Source: Streptomyces umbrinus (GTDB taxonomy: Bacteria; Actinomycetota; Actinomycetes; Streptomycetales; Streptomycetaceae). Taken from it: a DNA stretch of 64,000 nt. The DNA lies in the NCBI RefSeq assembly GCF_030817415.1, contig NZ_JAUSZI010000002.1:11507501-11571500 (forward strand), given 5' to 3'. Under the pieces are notes generated by a model, which made no database searches, was not told where the DNA came from, and was given only the letters and a program-made list of their open reading frames with translations. The first letter of the stretch is position 1. Each line of letters begins with the position of its first letter. The position numbers and the translations under genes are program-made. Shown here piece by piece: positions 28,278 to 37,102 of the stretch.

Positions 28278-28565
28278 GGCTCTGGCAAGATTTTCGTAGG
28301 CGGAGATCATCTGGGTGCCGTGGTCGGCCGGTCCGCATCATGGGCAGGATCTGACTGTGCACTGTTGAACTTCCTTGCCTGTTACCGCACTTGGCGGATG
28401 TGCTGGCGGTCTCGATTGATGTCTCTGATCCGGCGGTGGTGGTCCGGGCCCGGACACGGGCCCGCGCTCCAGCGTGGTGTACGGGGTGCGGGGCACCGAG
28501 TGAGTGGGTCCACAGCCGCTACGAACGCCGCCTCGCTGATACCGCTCTGGGTGGCCGACCGGTCC
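28278..28565 (+). pseudogene. ISL3-family transposase N-terminal relic
   Basis: Starting at an end sequence GGCTCTGGCAAGATTTTCG, the frame reads HLADVLAVSIDVSDPAVVVR, then CTGCGAPSEWVHSRYERRLA, the zinc-finger N-terminus of ISL3 transposases. It stops abruptly at about 28565, where a gene on the other strand begins to match. Confidence 0.82.
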
Positions 28566-29142
28566 GAATCGACAGCAGCAGTGCCGGGGCGACGTCGGCG
28601 AGCGCGGACTGCATCTGCTGGGGCAGTGCCTGCCCGGCCCGGGAGGCCAGGCCTCCGCAGCGTAGGTAGTCCTCCAGCGGTTGGCCGGGATGGTTCGCCT
28701 CCCAGTAGCGGCGCAGAGCCAGGTCAAAGGCGGGCAGCGGACGGCCCAGTTCGGTGAGCGCAAGCCGGACCGTCAGGACGATCCATTCGAGGTTGATGTT
28801 GGCTGAACGGGCGAGGTCGACGCGTACGGGAAGGATCCGCTCACCGCTCCAGGCGGGCTCGCCCCACTGTGCGGGCCGGTGCTCGGCACCAGTGAGCGCG
28901 GCCTCGACCTTCCGGGGAAGGGTGGTCTTTCCGACGCCGCCGATGCCGTGGAACACGAGCACGTTGGTGCGGGGCGCCTTCAAGTCCTCCACGTCGAAGG
29001 ACCGGTCGGCCACGGCGCGCAAGTGGTCGGGGAGCGCGGCCGCGACGGCCTCTCACTGGGACTGACGGTTGGTAAACGCCTCCTGTGCATTGAGGCCGCG
29101 GTCGGTTGTGCTGAACAGGGCCCTGAGATCCCGGCCTGCCAC
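28566..29142 (-). pseudogene. STAND/NB-ARC-type ATPase, truncated and with a nonsense codon
   Basis: From the GTG at 29142: AGRDLRALFSTTDRGLNAQE, AFTNRQSQ, then a TGA at 29053-29055 where the family has Trp, then EAVAAALPDHLRAVADRSFD and the Walker A HGIGGVGKTTL. The frame continues through RYWEANHPGQPLEDYLRCGG until it meets the ISL3 relic at about 28565. The protein thus lacks everything after the NTPase core. Such proteins in Streptomyces carry C-terminal repeats and may act as signalling ATPases. Confidence 0.8.
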
Positions 29143-29268
29143 ACCCACCCCCGAAAGATGATCACCTGCGTGCTCCAACCTATGCCCGCAGCATCGGGTT
29201 TGGGGAGCCCGCATTGGCTGCGGCTGCCAACTGCTGCCTGCCGGATGGAAGTGCGGCATCCTTCAGCG

Positions 29269-30174
29269 ATGCAGCCCGATCCCGAGCCCTGGTACAGCAC
29301 CACGCTGAACGTCTGGACACTGGCAGGTGTGCTCGTCGCCACCTCGACCATCCTCAAGGCGGTCACCGAAGGGTGGCGCCGCACCATCGGCCGCAGGCGC
29401 CACCTCACCACGCCCCTCCGCAAGATCGCCCCCGGCGTCCGGCACGAGTACATCGAAGCCCTGCTCGGTGAGCCGAAGTGGCAGTCGAAGCTGACGTGCA
29501 CGCGTCTCGCCCCTCTTGAGCCGGAGGAAGCCGACGACGCGGACCTGGAAGCGGAGATCACCGTCCGCACCTGGCCCCTGTCATGGCTGGGCTACCTGGT
29601 CACCTGGTCGGAGGATGACGTCGTGGTCATGTACGGGATCACCACAACCAGTTGGTGGTTTCGGCCGGGCGTGCTGATCGGCCAGACACGGATCCGGCTC
29701 GGAAAGACCTCCTTCGCGGCCCTTGACGACCAGAGCGAGCATCGGGTCTGGCTCGGTGCCCGCCGCTTCGGGTACTTCGAAAACCACTACTTCGGAAACA
29801 TCGGCGGTTACCGCTCGTGGTACGTCGGCGTTAACGACATCGGCTACAACGCCATCCCCGCCACCTCCGACCTGTTCGACGACGAAGACGACTCCTGCAC
29901 CCGGCTCCGGTCCGGCAGCCGGGACGCCTACCGGGCGAGCACGCCGATCAACACGGTGGTCATCAGCGGAGTCGCCCTCTACGAGGAACTCCAGGACGGC
30001 AGCTTCTTTGGCATCTCCCTGGGCGTGGACGGAGACCTGGTCCGGCTCGCCGATCCCGAATACCAGGCGCTGGACAGCCGGATCAGCCGAGCCCACCGGC
30101 GTTTCCGGGATTGGCAGTGGCGTCTGAAGTACCAGCGCTGGGAGAAAAAGCAGCGGGTTCTGCCCGGCCGGTGA
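29269..30174 (+). CDS. Membrane-anchored protein, possibly ETEC_3214 family
   Basis: A 301-residue protein with a single N-terminal hydrophobic helix (LNVWTLAGVLVATSTILKAV) and a basic stretch (RRTIGRRRHLTTPLRK), then a soluble domain with many aromatic residues (WFRPGVLIGQTRIRLGKTSF, GYFENHYFGNIGGYRSWYVG). The start at 29269 puts the helix at the N-terminus; a longer frame upstream reads through the NTPase pseudogene region and is unlikely. I recall ETEC_3214-domain proteins as similar, but the role is unknown. Confidence 0.6.
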   Translation: MQPDPEPWYSTTLNVWTLAGVLVATSTILKAVTEGWRRTIGRRRHLTTPLRKIAPGVRHEYIEALLGEPKWQSKLTCTRLAPLEPEEADDADLEAEITVRTWPLSWLGYLVTWSEDDVVVMYGITTTSWWFRPGVLIGQTRIRLGKTSFAALDDQSEHRVWLGARRFGYFENHYFGNIGGYRSWYVGVNDIGYNAIPATSDLFDDEDDSCTRLRSGSRDAYRASTPINTVVISGVALYEELQDGSFFGISLGVDGDLVRLADPEYQALDSRISRAHRRFRDWQWRLKYQRWEKKQRVLPGR

Positions 30175-30319
30175 CCTTGCTGCCCCTCACGAGCCGCACG
30201 AGGCTGCACTCCGTGTTCTACGTCGACGAGATCACCGGCAGGTCGAGGGAGCCGGGTCCTTCCCCTTCTCGATGCCTCGCCGGCCGTGGAGCCGGGCGAT
30301 GGCCGAACAGTGGGTGGGT

Positions 30320-30958
30320 TCAGGGGGGTGTGAGGGTGTCGAGCCGGGCGGCGAGGTCGGGGTGGGCGGCGGTCAGGTGGGGGCGGGTGGCGGCCAGGGG
30401 GGCGATGAGGTCGGCGGGGTCGTCGTGGGCGAGGGCCGCGTGGAGCTTGTTGAGCGGGCGGCGAGCGGCGGCGGGGAGGTCGGTGAGGGCGGTGATCTGT
30501 CCGGCGAGGCGACGTAGGTCGGCGGCGTTGGTGCGGGCCCAGGTGGCGGTGGTGCGGTCGGCGGCCCGGGCCTGGCGGGTGGCCGTCACGCGTTGCTCGC
30601 CGGTGGTCCCGGCGGGGCCGGGGCGGCCGCGCAGATAGCGGCGTTCGGCTGCCTGGCGGCTGGCGACGCCGAGGGGATGGGCGAGATCGGCCCAGCTGGC
30701 GCCCGCGTCACGGGCGGTTTCGATCAGGCCGGTCTCCCATCCGGCGAGCTGCTCGCGAACCTGCCGCAGCAGCATCAGGGAGGCCAGCGCCTGCTCCGGC
30801 CCGGGACCGGGAGCAGCCGGGGTGTCCGGAGAGTCTCGCTGGGCGTCGTGCAGGGCGTCGTCTATGACGGTGAGGGCCGCTGCGGCGGCGAGGAACGACG
30901 CCGGGCTGTGGGCGTTCCTGCTGGTCGTGGCCGGTTGGTCGGATGCGGTCACGGACAC
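30320..30958 (-). CDS. rheA: RheA-type HSP18 transcriptional regulator
   Basis: A 212-residue cytoplasmic protein of the group annotated as HSP18 transcriptional regulator. It is mostly helical, with an HTH-like region [20 protein letters not shown] followed by [13 protein letters not shown]. It is divergent from hsp18, the arrangement known in Streptomyces albus, where RheA represses hsp18 and loses DNA binding on heating. The operator type known for RheA is present twice in the intergenic region. The 3' half is extremely GC-rich and repetitive ([20 protein letters not shown]). Confidence 0.82.
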   Translation of the reverse strand: MSVTASDQPATTSRNAHSPASFLAAAAALTVIDDALHDAQRDSPDTPAAPGPGPEQALASLMLLRQVREQLAGWETGLIETARDAGASWADLAHPLGVASRQAAERRYLRGRPGPAGTTGEQRVTATRQARAADRTTATWARTNAADLRRLAGQITALTDLPAAARRPLNKLHAALAHDDPADLIAPLAATRPHLTAAHPDLAARLDTLTPP

Positions 30959-30969
30959 CTCCCTCAGGT

Positions 30970-31014
30970 TGTCATCACATGGACGACACCGTGTTTGTCA
31001 TCCATTGGATGACA
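30970..31014. promoter_or_regulatory. Two RheA-type operators in the rheA-hsp18 intergenic region
   Basis: Site 1 (30970-30988) is TGTCATC-N5-GACGACA and site 2 (30996-31014) is a perfect TGTCATC-N5-GATGACA; both are 19 bp and their centres are 26 bp apart. The published RheA consensus is TGTCATC-N5-GATGACA. They can control both divergent promoters. Confidence 0.85.
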
Positions 31015-31080
31015 TGCTACAACGGTGTCAGTGAAGCGCATTGGCAGCAACTGCCTGAACTTGCTGGAGGTGTTCTCACG

Positions 31081-31512
31081 ATGTTGATGCGCACTGATCC
31101 CTTCCGCGAGCTGGACCGGCTGGCGCAGCAGCTGATGGGCCCAGGCACCTGGTCCCGCCCGTCGGCGATGCCGATGGACGCCTACCGCGAGGGTGACGAG
31201 TACGTGGTGGCCTTCGACCTTCCCGGCGTCAGCGCAGACGCGCTCGACATCGACGTCGAGCGGAACATGCTCACCGTCAAGGCCGAGCGACGGCCGACGG
31301 CGAAGGCCGATGACGTGCAGATGGAGCTGTCGGAGCGGCCGCTGGGCGTCTTCTCCCGCCAGATCGTGCTCGCCGACACCCTCGACACCGAGCACATCAA
31401 GGCCGACTACGACGCGGGCGTGCTCACCCTGCGCATCCCGATCGCCGAGCGCGCCAAGCCCCGCAAGATCTCCATCGGCGTCGGCTCCGGCCGAAACGAG
31501 ATCTCCGGCTGA
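31081..31512 (+). CDS. hsp18: Hsp18, small heat-shock protein (Hsp20 family)
   Basis: A 143-residue alpha-crystallin-type holdase. [20 protein letters not shown] is the standard actinomycete N-terminus; the crystallin core spans about 32-125 ([43 protein letters not shown]) and the C-terminal anchor is [17 protein letters not shown] site precedes the ATG. It is controlled by the two RheA operators and followed by two DUF2267 genes, with about 100 bp before the first. Confidence 0.93.
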   Translation: MLMRTDPFRELDRLAQQLMGPGTWSRPSAMPMDAYREGDEYVVAFDLPGVSADALDIDVERNMLTVKAERRPTAKADDVQMELSERPLGVFSRQIVLADTLDTEHIKADYDAGVLTLRIPIAERAKPRKISIGVGSGRNEISG

Positions 31513-31612
31513 CACCGGCCGGACGGGTGCGGAGGACAGGCACCTGATCTCCCCCTCCACCCCGCCCTCCGCACCCCCTGGGCAGTCCAAAGAGGAAGAG
31601 GCGGCGGCCGAG

Positions 31613-32008
31613 ATGACTCTGCGACGCGAAGTGTTCCTCGAGCACGTAAAGGAACGCGGCGAATACGGAACTACGGAGGAAGCCGACCGCGCGGCCCGCG
31701 TGGTGCTCGCCCTCCTCGGCGCGCATCTGGTCGGCGACGTCCGCGCCCATCTCGCGGCGCGCCTGCCGGAGGGCTACGCCCTGATCCTCCTCAACCCGCT
31801 GCAGAGCGCCGAACCGCTCCCGCCGGAGCGGTTCGTCCGGGCGGCTGCCGCCTGGATCGAGGGCGCCACCGGGCAGACCGCGGCCTGGGACGTCAGCGCC
31901 GTGCTGTCCACCGTCGCCGACGCAGCCGACGTGGACCTGCTGGGGCAGATTCTGCTCCAGCTTCCCGCCGGCTACGACCTCCTCTTCGGCCGCCCCCAGC
32001 CCATCTGA
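31613..32008 (+). CDS. DUF2267 protein 1
   Basis: A 131-residue helical protein: EVFLEHVKERGEYGTTEEAD, AARVVLALLGAHLVGDVRAH, LAARLPEGYALIL, and a C-terminal repeat of the same plan ending QILLQLPAGYDLLFG. DUF2267 proteins consist of two such half-repeats. Its place right after hsp18 and before a second copy suggests co-expression on heat or stress. A weak GAGGAAGAGG stretch precedes the ATG at 31613. Confidence 0.8.
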   Translation: MTLRREVFLEHVKERGEYGTTEEADRAARVVLALLGAHLVGDVRAHLAARLPEGYALILLNPLQSAEPLPPERFVRAAAAWIEGATGQTAAWDVSAVLSTVADAADVDLLGQILLQLPAGYDLLFGRPQPI

Positions 32009-32066
32009 CCATGACGAGTGGTGCCCACCTGGGCGCCGCCCCACTCCACGAAAGGCATGCACCGCA

Positions 32067-32510
32067 GTGATCTCCGACGCGCGCGTACCGCTTGAGCACC
32101 AGCAGCCGTACGGGACGGCGTATGAGCAGATGTTGGAGAAGGTCCGCTACGAAGGCGCCTACTCCACCCGTGAGCGGGCCGACGAAGCCGTCCGCCTGGT
32201 CCTGGCGGGGCTGGGGCGCCAGCTGACCGGCGACGAACGCGTCGATCTCGCCGCCCGTCTGCCCTTGGAGGCCGCCCGCGTCCTCACCGCGCAGATCCCC
32301 GACACCCAGCCCCTCACCGGCTGGGCCTTCGTCAAGGACCTCGCCGCCCGCACCGGCGCCTCCCTGGCCACCACCCGCTGGGACACCGGATCCGTCTTCT
32401 CCGCCCTCGCCACCCACGCCGGCCCCGACCTCATCACCCGCATCCTGCAACAGCTCCCCACCGGCTACGCCCTGCTGTTCGGCCGCGCCGAACTCACCCC
32501 CGCCGCGTAG
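32067..32510 (+). CDS. DUF2267 protein 2
   Basis: A 147-residue paralog of the previous gene: YEQMLEKVRYEGAYSTRERA, VRLVLAGLGRQLTGDERVDL, AARLPLEAARVLTAQIPDTQ and the ending ILQQLPTGYALLFGRAEL. The GTG start at 32067 is preceded by CACGAAAGG. The two copies align over their whole length, so they arose by duplication; they may form a heteromer (inference). Confidence 0.8.
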   Translation: MISDARVPLEHQQPYGTAYEQMLEKVRYEGAYSTRERADEAVRLVLAGLGRQLTGDERVDLAARLPLEAARVLTAQIPDTQPLTGWAFVKDLAARTGASLATTRWDTGSVFSALATHAGPDLITRILQQLPTGYALLFGRAELTPAA

Positions 32511-33084
32511 ACGGCGAGGCGCGTGCCCGGGGCAGGCGCAACAACCCGCCGCGTCGCTGTCCACCCGACGCCCCGGGCCCGCGAGGTGGCCGCCGCCGTC
32601 CACGCGCTGATCGTGGTCGGCGCGGGTAGAACCGGGGCCGCCCTGTGTGGGCGTGACGACTGGGACGATGGGCGCCAGGACCAAAGCGGCGGGAGGGGTG
32701 CAGGTGGCCACGTGGTGTGCAAGGCGTGCGCTGAGCGGGTCGAGGTGGACCCGCAGAGCGCCATGAGAGCAGCGCACACACACGCACGACGGGCTGGGCA
32801 CGCCCCGGCGCCCTGGTACACCACGCTGCCCACCCACATGCGAGCGCGGGCGCCGGAGTGGGAGGTGGGCAAGCCGCCGCGGGCCGCGCCGCAACCGCGA
32901 CCCGAGCGCGGACGGGCGAGGGCTCACTTCGCCATAGTCGTACTCCTGATGGCGGCGGACGTGTTGAGCGGCCTACGCCGGTCCGGCCGGTCGCGTAGCG
33001 CACTGAGTCGCACCGTCCGCAGCGCAGGGTTTGACGGTGACGACGGAGACAGCGACTACAGGAGGTGATGCCGAGGAGGGCCAG
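32511..33084. other. Region without a convincing gene
   Basis: A plus frame of 181 codons from 32523 contains a CxxC (VVCKACAER) but has an odd composition and no ribosome site; the minus strand shows transposase scraps further right. I leave it uncalled. Confidence 0.35.
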
Positions 33085-33200
33085 TGGGCGGCTGCTGTCG
33101 CGGGCGTGAGTTCGGTGCCGGCGTCGATGGCGGTGATTCCGGCGGTGCGTGACGCGCCGATGGCGGCGTTGCGCAGAGCAGCCATGACTTTGGACGGTGG
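33085..33200 (-). pseudogene. Possible ISAs1-type transposase C-terminal scrap
   Basis: SKVMAALRNAAIGASRTAGI followed by TAIDAGTEL resembles the conserved end of ISAs1-family transposases (xxxATLRNxAIGxxR). Only about 35 residues remain. Confidence 0.35.
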
Positions 33201-33274
33201 GATGGCGGCCGTCGCCCTGGCCGGAGGTGAAGTCGATGATCCGCTGCCTGCTGCAAGCACTCGATCCTCTTCGT

Positions 33275-33375
33275 GATCGGATCGGCGAGCCGGTCCCGCG
33301 GTGCACGATCTGCTGCAGTCGGCGACCCTCGTCCTCGGTCAAACGACGTGCCCGAACAGGATCTGCCGTCCCGAC
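33275..33375 (-). pseudogene. Possible IS630-type transposase N-terminal scrap
   Basis: RARRLTEDEGRRLQQIVHRG and TGSPIRSRR match the first residues of one IS630 transposase group; the match ends after about 30 residues. Confidence 0.45.
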
Positions 33376-33455
33376 AGCCTGCCCTGCCTCGTCGCCTCCG
33401 TCATGAACGAGGCCGGGCCTGTCCGACTCGGCCAACGTCCATGGACAGAGCACTA

Positions 33456-34400
33456 GGGTCTGTTGTGAAAGTGCTGGTCACAGCCACTCGTTGAGGACTG
33501 CGACCAGCACGGTCGCCTCGTAGCGGACCGCGAGCTTGTCATACCTCATGGCTACCGCCCCGTGGCGCTTGAGGCGGTTGATCCCGCACTCGACCGCGTG
33601 CCGCTGCTTGTAGTCGTCCTTGTCGGACTTGGGCGGCCGTCCGCCTCGCGATCCGCGCTTGAGGCGGTTGCGGACGCGGTCCGTCGGGACCGGGATCGTG
33701 GCCTTGATCCCGCGTCTGCGCAGGTAGGCGCGAGGGCTGCGGGAGTCGTACGCCTTGTCGGCCCGGACCCGGTCCGGCCGCCGTTTGCGCGGCCTGCCGA
33801 CTCCGAGCCGGGGCACCCAGATCGCTTCCAGGACCGGCTCGAACCGAGGCGAATCACCCCGCTGTCCGGCGGTGATCACCACCGATAGCGGCTTCTGACC
33901 CTGCTCGACGGCGAGGTGGATCTTGCTGGTCAGGCCGCCCCGGGAGCGTCCGAGCCCGTGGTCGGCCGGCACGACGGTGATCCCGCCGGGCGGTTCGTTC
34001 CGGAGATCCCCCTTTTCACCGCCGCAGCCGCGTGCTGGTGGGCCCGGCAGACCGTGGAGTCGACGTTCACGTCCCAGGTGATCAGGCCCTTGGCAGCCGC
34101 CTCGGCCTGCGGCTGAGTGACGATCCGGGCCCAGGTGCCGTCGCGCTGCCAGCGCCGGAACAGGTCATAGACCCGGTCCCACGGCCCGTAGCGTTCCGGC
34201 ACGTCACGTCAGAGAGCACCCGTCCGGGTCCGCCACCGTATGCCGTCTGTCAGCTGCCGCCGAGTCCATACCGGCGGACGGCCCGGACTTGATGCCTCGC
34301 GGCAGCAGCGGCCCAAGTCGGGCCCACTGGCCGTTCGTCAGATCCCCACGTCCCACAGACACGATCATCAATGATCAAGATCAACGTTCGCAACAGACCC
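33456..34400 (-). mobile_element. IS5-family element, 945 bp
   Basis: Imperfect inverted repeats starting GGGTCTGTTG (left 33456, right end 34400) are flanked by TA (33454-33455 and 34401-34402). It encodes a frameshifted transposase on minus. Confidence 0.85.
33478..34368 (-). pseudogene. IS5-family transposase with frameshifts
   Basis: From the ATG at 34368: SVGRGDLTNGQWARLGPLLP; a shift near 34275; then [20 protein letters not shown] and [15 protein letters not shown] (first Asp); a second shift near 33970; then [40 protein letters not shown] (second Asp) and [20 protein letters not shown] (Glu). All catalytic residues survive, but at least two frame changes in the N-terminal half make this copy inactive. 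Confidence 0.82.
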
Positions 34401-34402
34401 TA

Positions 34403-34670
34403 GTCGTACGCCCTGGTCCGCCTCTTGGGTGACGGCACGCTTCTGTGCCGCTCTCTGGCCCCGTTGTGCCGGGTGTTCGCGGTGCCGGAGGCGGTAGCGG
34501 AGACGGCGGAGAGCCTGGTGCGGTCCTGGCGTACGCCCACCGGCGAGTGCGACGCGGAGTGGGACCACGCCCAAGCGGTGCGCACCGCGATCGACGCGTT
34601 CGGCAGTCAGTTCGTTGGCCAGAAGCACTGGTGGCCTTCTGTGCGCCGCCGATACCGCAGTCCGGGCTGA
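34403..34670 (+). pseudogene. 3' part of a gene cut by the IS5 insertion
   Basis: Right of the IS the frame reads SYALVRLLGDGTLLCRSLAP through WRTPTGECDAEWDHAQAVRT to RYRSPG and a stop. It has no start codon of its own near the junction. Left of the IS no matching 5' part is evident, so the rest was lost earlier. Family not recognised. Confidence 0.45.
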
Positions 34671-35528
34671 GCTGTTGACGCTGAGCACTTGATCCTTGGC
34701 AGGGTCACCGGTCACCGGTCACCGTCGGCGGTGACCTGGGGCTAGCGGGTGAGGAGAACGCTCACGGTCTTGCCTCCGCCCCGTCACTGTACGAGGCCGA
34801 TTATCTCGCTGCCGAGCTCACAGAAATCTATGTTGGCCGGAGTAGACATTGGGTGGTGGTGTGGTTATGGTTTCTCTCGTAGCCGAGATCGAGCAGGGCC
34901 CGGCAGACACGAACTGCCGGGCAGTAGTACGCAGTTGCAGTACCGCAGGACGGTGCGGTGGTGGAGTTCCGAAGCCAGGGTTGTTGCAGGACGGCGACGG
35001 GGCTGACGACCGGACCGGGTGGCCCGCAGTGATCAGGGGCCGCCGTGAGCAGGACCGCAGTTAACGCAAGTGCAGTACCTGCAAGTGCAGTGCGCAGTAC
35101 CCAGCAGCGAAGTAGGAGAGCAGCACCTCGGTGAAGGCGTCGGCTGCGGGCGCGCGTGCCGGGAGGTTCGGCAGTGGGGTTCTAAGCCAGAGCAGACGCA
35201 GGACGGGCGACGGGGCTGGCTGCCGAAGAGTGGCGCTCACCCAGGCCACCAGCAGTTCGCATCACCAGCAGTACAGAGCAGTTCGCAGGACCAGCAGTAC
35301 GCAGTCCCCGTTGGCAAGTGTTGATCAAGAGGGAAGAACGGAGGAGCCGAGCGCCATCAGGATCGCCCGGGCAAAATGCTGAGCCCGGGTACCGCAGGAC
35401 ATCGATAGTGAGGTGGTCTCCGGTCAGGCAACCGCGATCCCCGCATTCCCCGCCCTCTCCCGGGTGGGCGTGCGGACACAGAAGGCCGGCGCAGTATCAG
35501 GGTCGGCAGATGGTGTAGCAGTTCCTTC
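34671..35528. repeat. Gene-free leader with GCAGTAC words and an imperfect duplication
   Basis: No gene in about 860 bp. Short words GCAGTAC, CAGTAC and AGCAGTAC recur many times between 34915 and 35300. Two segments (about 34905-35010 and 35085-35225) are diverged copies: both run from a GCAGTAC cluster through GTTC[C/T][G/-]AAGCCAG to GCAGGACGG and GACGGGGCTG. This lies before the stem-loop and merR-type gene and may be its regulatory leader. Confidence 0.5.
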
Positions 35529-35559
35529 GGGGCCCTGGCGCCAATGGCGCCAGGGCCCC
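35529..35559. promoter_or_regulatory. Perfect 14-bp stem-loop before the merR-type gene
   Basis: GGGGCCCTGGCGCC - AAT - GGCGCCAGGGCCCC, ending 25 bp before the ATG at 35585 and just before the GAGAGG ribosome site. It may act as an attenuator, terminator or RNA-structure switch. Confidence 0.65.
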
Positions 35560-35584
35560 TCCACGCGTTCCGCAGAGAGGTGCG

Positions 35585-35923
35585 ATGACAGCAGACGACT
35601 CGTACGGCCGTCTCGATGACGACGACTACCCCGCCTACACCATGGGCCGGGCCGCCGAGATGCTCGGCACCACCCAGGGTTTTCTGCGTGCCGTCGGCGA
35701 AGCCCGTCTGATCACCCCGCTGCGCTCGGAGGGCGGTCACCGCCGCTACTCCCGCTACCAGCTGCGCATCGCTGCCCGCGCCCGGGAACTCGTCGACCAG
35801 GGCACCCCGATCGAGGCCGCCTGCCGCATCATCATCCTCGAAGACCAGCTCGAAGAAGCCCAGCGCATCAACGCCGAACACCGCCGCGCCGCCGGATCGG
35901 CCAACCCGACGAACGCGGCCTGA
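35585..35923 (+). CDS. MerR-type HTH protein (BldC-like size)
   Basis: A 112-residue protein with a single MerR DNA-binding domain: YTMGRAAEMLGTTQGFLRAV, GEARLITPLRSEGGHRRYSR, YQLRIAARARELVDQGTPIE, then a helix IIILEDQLEEAQRINAEHRR for dimerisation. There is no effector domain or metal-binding Cys. Such small MerR proteins are common in Streptomyces. A GAGAGGTGCG site precedes the ATG. The long repeat-rich leader and hairpin upstream suggest post-initiation control. Confidence 0.85.
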   Translation: MTADDSYGRLDDDDYPAYTMGRAAEMLGTTQGFLRAVGEARLITPLRSEGGHRRYSRYQLRIAARARELVDQGTPIEAACRIIILEDQLEEAQRINAEHRRAAGSANPTNAA

Positions 35924-35984
35924 AGAGGCTGGACACTGTCGGCCTCTTCGGCGGGATCCGTCAGTGGAGCGAGGCTGTTGAACC

Positions 35985-36308
35985 ATGGATCGCCCAGACA
36001 GGCGATGGACTGTCCTGACCCATCACGCGCGGGTGCTGGCAGCCATCGCACGTGAGCCGAGCGCGCGGCTGCGGGATCTGGCTGTTTCCTGCGAGATCAC
36101 CGAGCGCGCCGTCCAGGCTGTCGTGGCCGACCTCGAGGAAGGCGGCTACCTGCGCCGGGGACGGGTCGGACGGCACAATCGGTACACCCTCAGCCTTGAC
36201 CAGCCGTTCCGCCACCCCGCCGGAGCCCGACTCTGCGTCCGTGCCCTCGTGGAACTCGCTGCCGGCCAAGCGGACCGGCACCGTGGCGACACACAGGTCC
36301 CTCATTGA
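35985..36308 (+). CDS. Winged-helix (MarR-like) small regulator
   Basis: A 107-residue protein: VLAAIAREPSARLRDLAVSC, EITERAVQAVVADLEEGGYL, RRGRVGRHNRYTL is a classic winged HTH with the wing RVGRHNRY. The tail is short. The downstream gene overlaps its stop codon. No ligand domain. Confidence 0.82.
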   Translation: MDRPDRRWTVLTHHARVLAAIAREPSARLRDLAVSCEITERAVQAVVADLEEGGYLRRGRVGRHNRYTLSLDQPFRHPAGARLCVRALVELAAGQADRHRGDTQVPH

Positions 36309-36796
36309 CGCGCCTCGCGAATCCGTCTGCTACCGACACCCTCGACCGGGACGACGAGCAGGCCATCTGCCCGCGCGTCGTGATGAGTACGTCCTGGACC
36401 AAGCGGCATGACGATCACCACGCGACTGGTGAAGACTGGATAGGTGCTCATGAACCCGGTGGACTCCTATTCGTAGCGCTCGGTCTCGTACTTGTCGCCG
36501 CCGGCTTCCTCTGGCGGGGACGTGTCCTGCGCCCCGTCTCGGTGAACCGGGCCCAGGCGGCCGTGACCCGGGACCGTTCCAGGAACCTGCTGCGTTCTGC
36601 GGACATGGCCATCGCCGAAGCACGCCGCCGGGCCGCAGGCGGCGAACCGGCCATCGTCACGGTCGGAGACGTCACCAGGGCGGCGTGCCAGCACTACGGA
36701 CTCTTCGCGGAGCGGGAGGAGGCAGCTGCCGCCCTCCGCCAGCGCCATGAGGCCGCCGACTGCCGGCTGGACTGCACGACCGACGCTTTCAGCTGA
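36305..36796 (+). CDS. Small membrane protein of unknown function
   Basis: The frame has one clear span (GGLLFVALGLVLVAAGFLWR) and a cytoplasmic helical tail (RSADMAIAEARRRAAGGEPA, VTVGDVTRAACQHYGLFAER). The TTG at 36305 overlaps the previous TGA (TTGA), allowing coupled translation; an ATG at 36383 is an alternative start with no ribosome site. Family not recognised. Confidence 0.5.
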   Translation: MTRLANPSATDTLDRDDEQAICPRVVMSTSWTKRHDDHHATGEDWIGAHEPGGLLFVALGLVLVAAGFLWRGRVLRPVSVNRAQAAVTRDRSRNLLRSADMAIAEARRRAAGGEPAIVTVGDVTRAACQHYGLFAEREEAAAALRQRHEAADCRLDCTTDAFS

Positions 36797-36809
36797 CTGC
36801 CACTTGGCG

Positions 36810-37000
36810 AGTGCTTGATGCCAGGGACCTCACCGAGTCCGAGGTGTCCCGGCACCCGGCGTACGCAGGGGTGGCGCGCTCGCTGTTCGGGCGCCCTGGA
36901 TGCGGTCCAGTGCGAGGGGGCCGCGCTGGACGAGACGCGAGGCGGCGATCGAGGCGCGTGTCGAGTACGAGGAGCAGCGATGGCGCGGCGACGCAGGTGA
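36810..37000 (+). pseudogene. Small gene decayed by two frameshifts
   Basis: Reading across three frames gives a continuous sensible protein: VLDARDLTESEVSRHPAYAG and VARSLFG, then ALDAVQCEGAALDETR, then EAAIEARVEYEEQRWRGDAG and a stop. Changes at about 36892 and 36945 break it. The product would be a short acidic helical protein; family not known. Confidence 0.5.
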
Positions 37001-37026
37001 TTGATCTGTTGCCGGGGATCCTTGGA

Positions 37027-37086
37027 GCAACCGTTGGTTGCGCATGCTGGAGGAATGCCCTACGGTAATGCGCAACCAAAGGTTGC
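37027..37086 (+). promoter_or_regulatory. Promoter flanked by two 15-bp operators
   Basis: GCAACC-GTT-GGTTGC (37027-37041) and GCAACC-AAA-GGTTGC (37072-37086) bracket a sigma-HrdB-like promoter: TTGCGC at 37038-37043, 17-bp spacer, TACGGT at 37061-37066. The second site ends 16 bp before the ATG at 37103. The likely ligand is the ArsR protein encoded in the same operon. Confidence 0.72.
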
Positions 37087-37102
37087 ATGAGGAGGGAGCG
37101 GG

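Noticed and set aside
32523..33068. 181-codon plus frame with a CxxC
   Set aside because: No ribosome site, erratic composition and neighbouring transposase scraps; not enough to call a gene.
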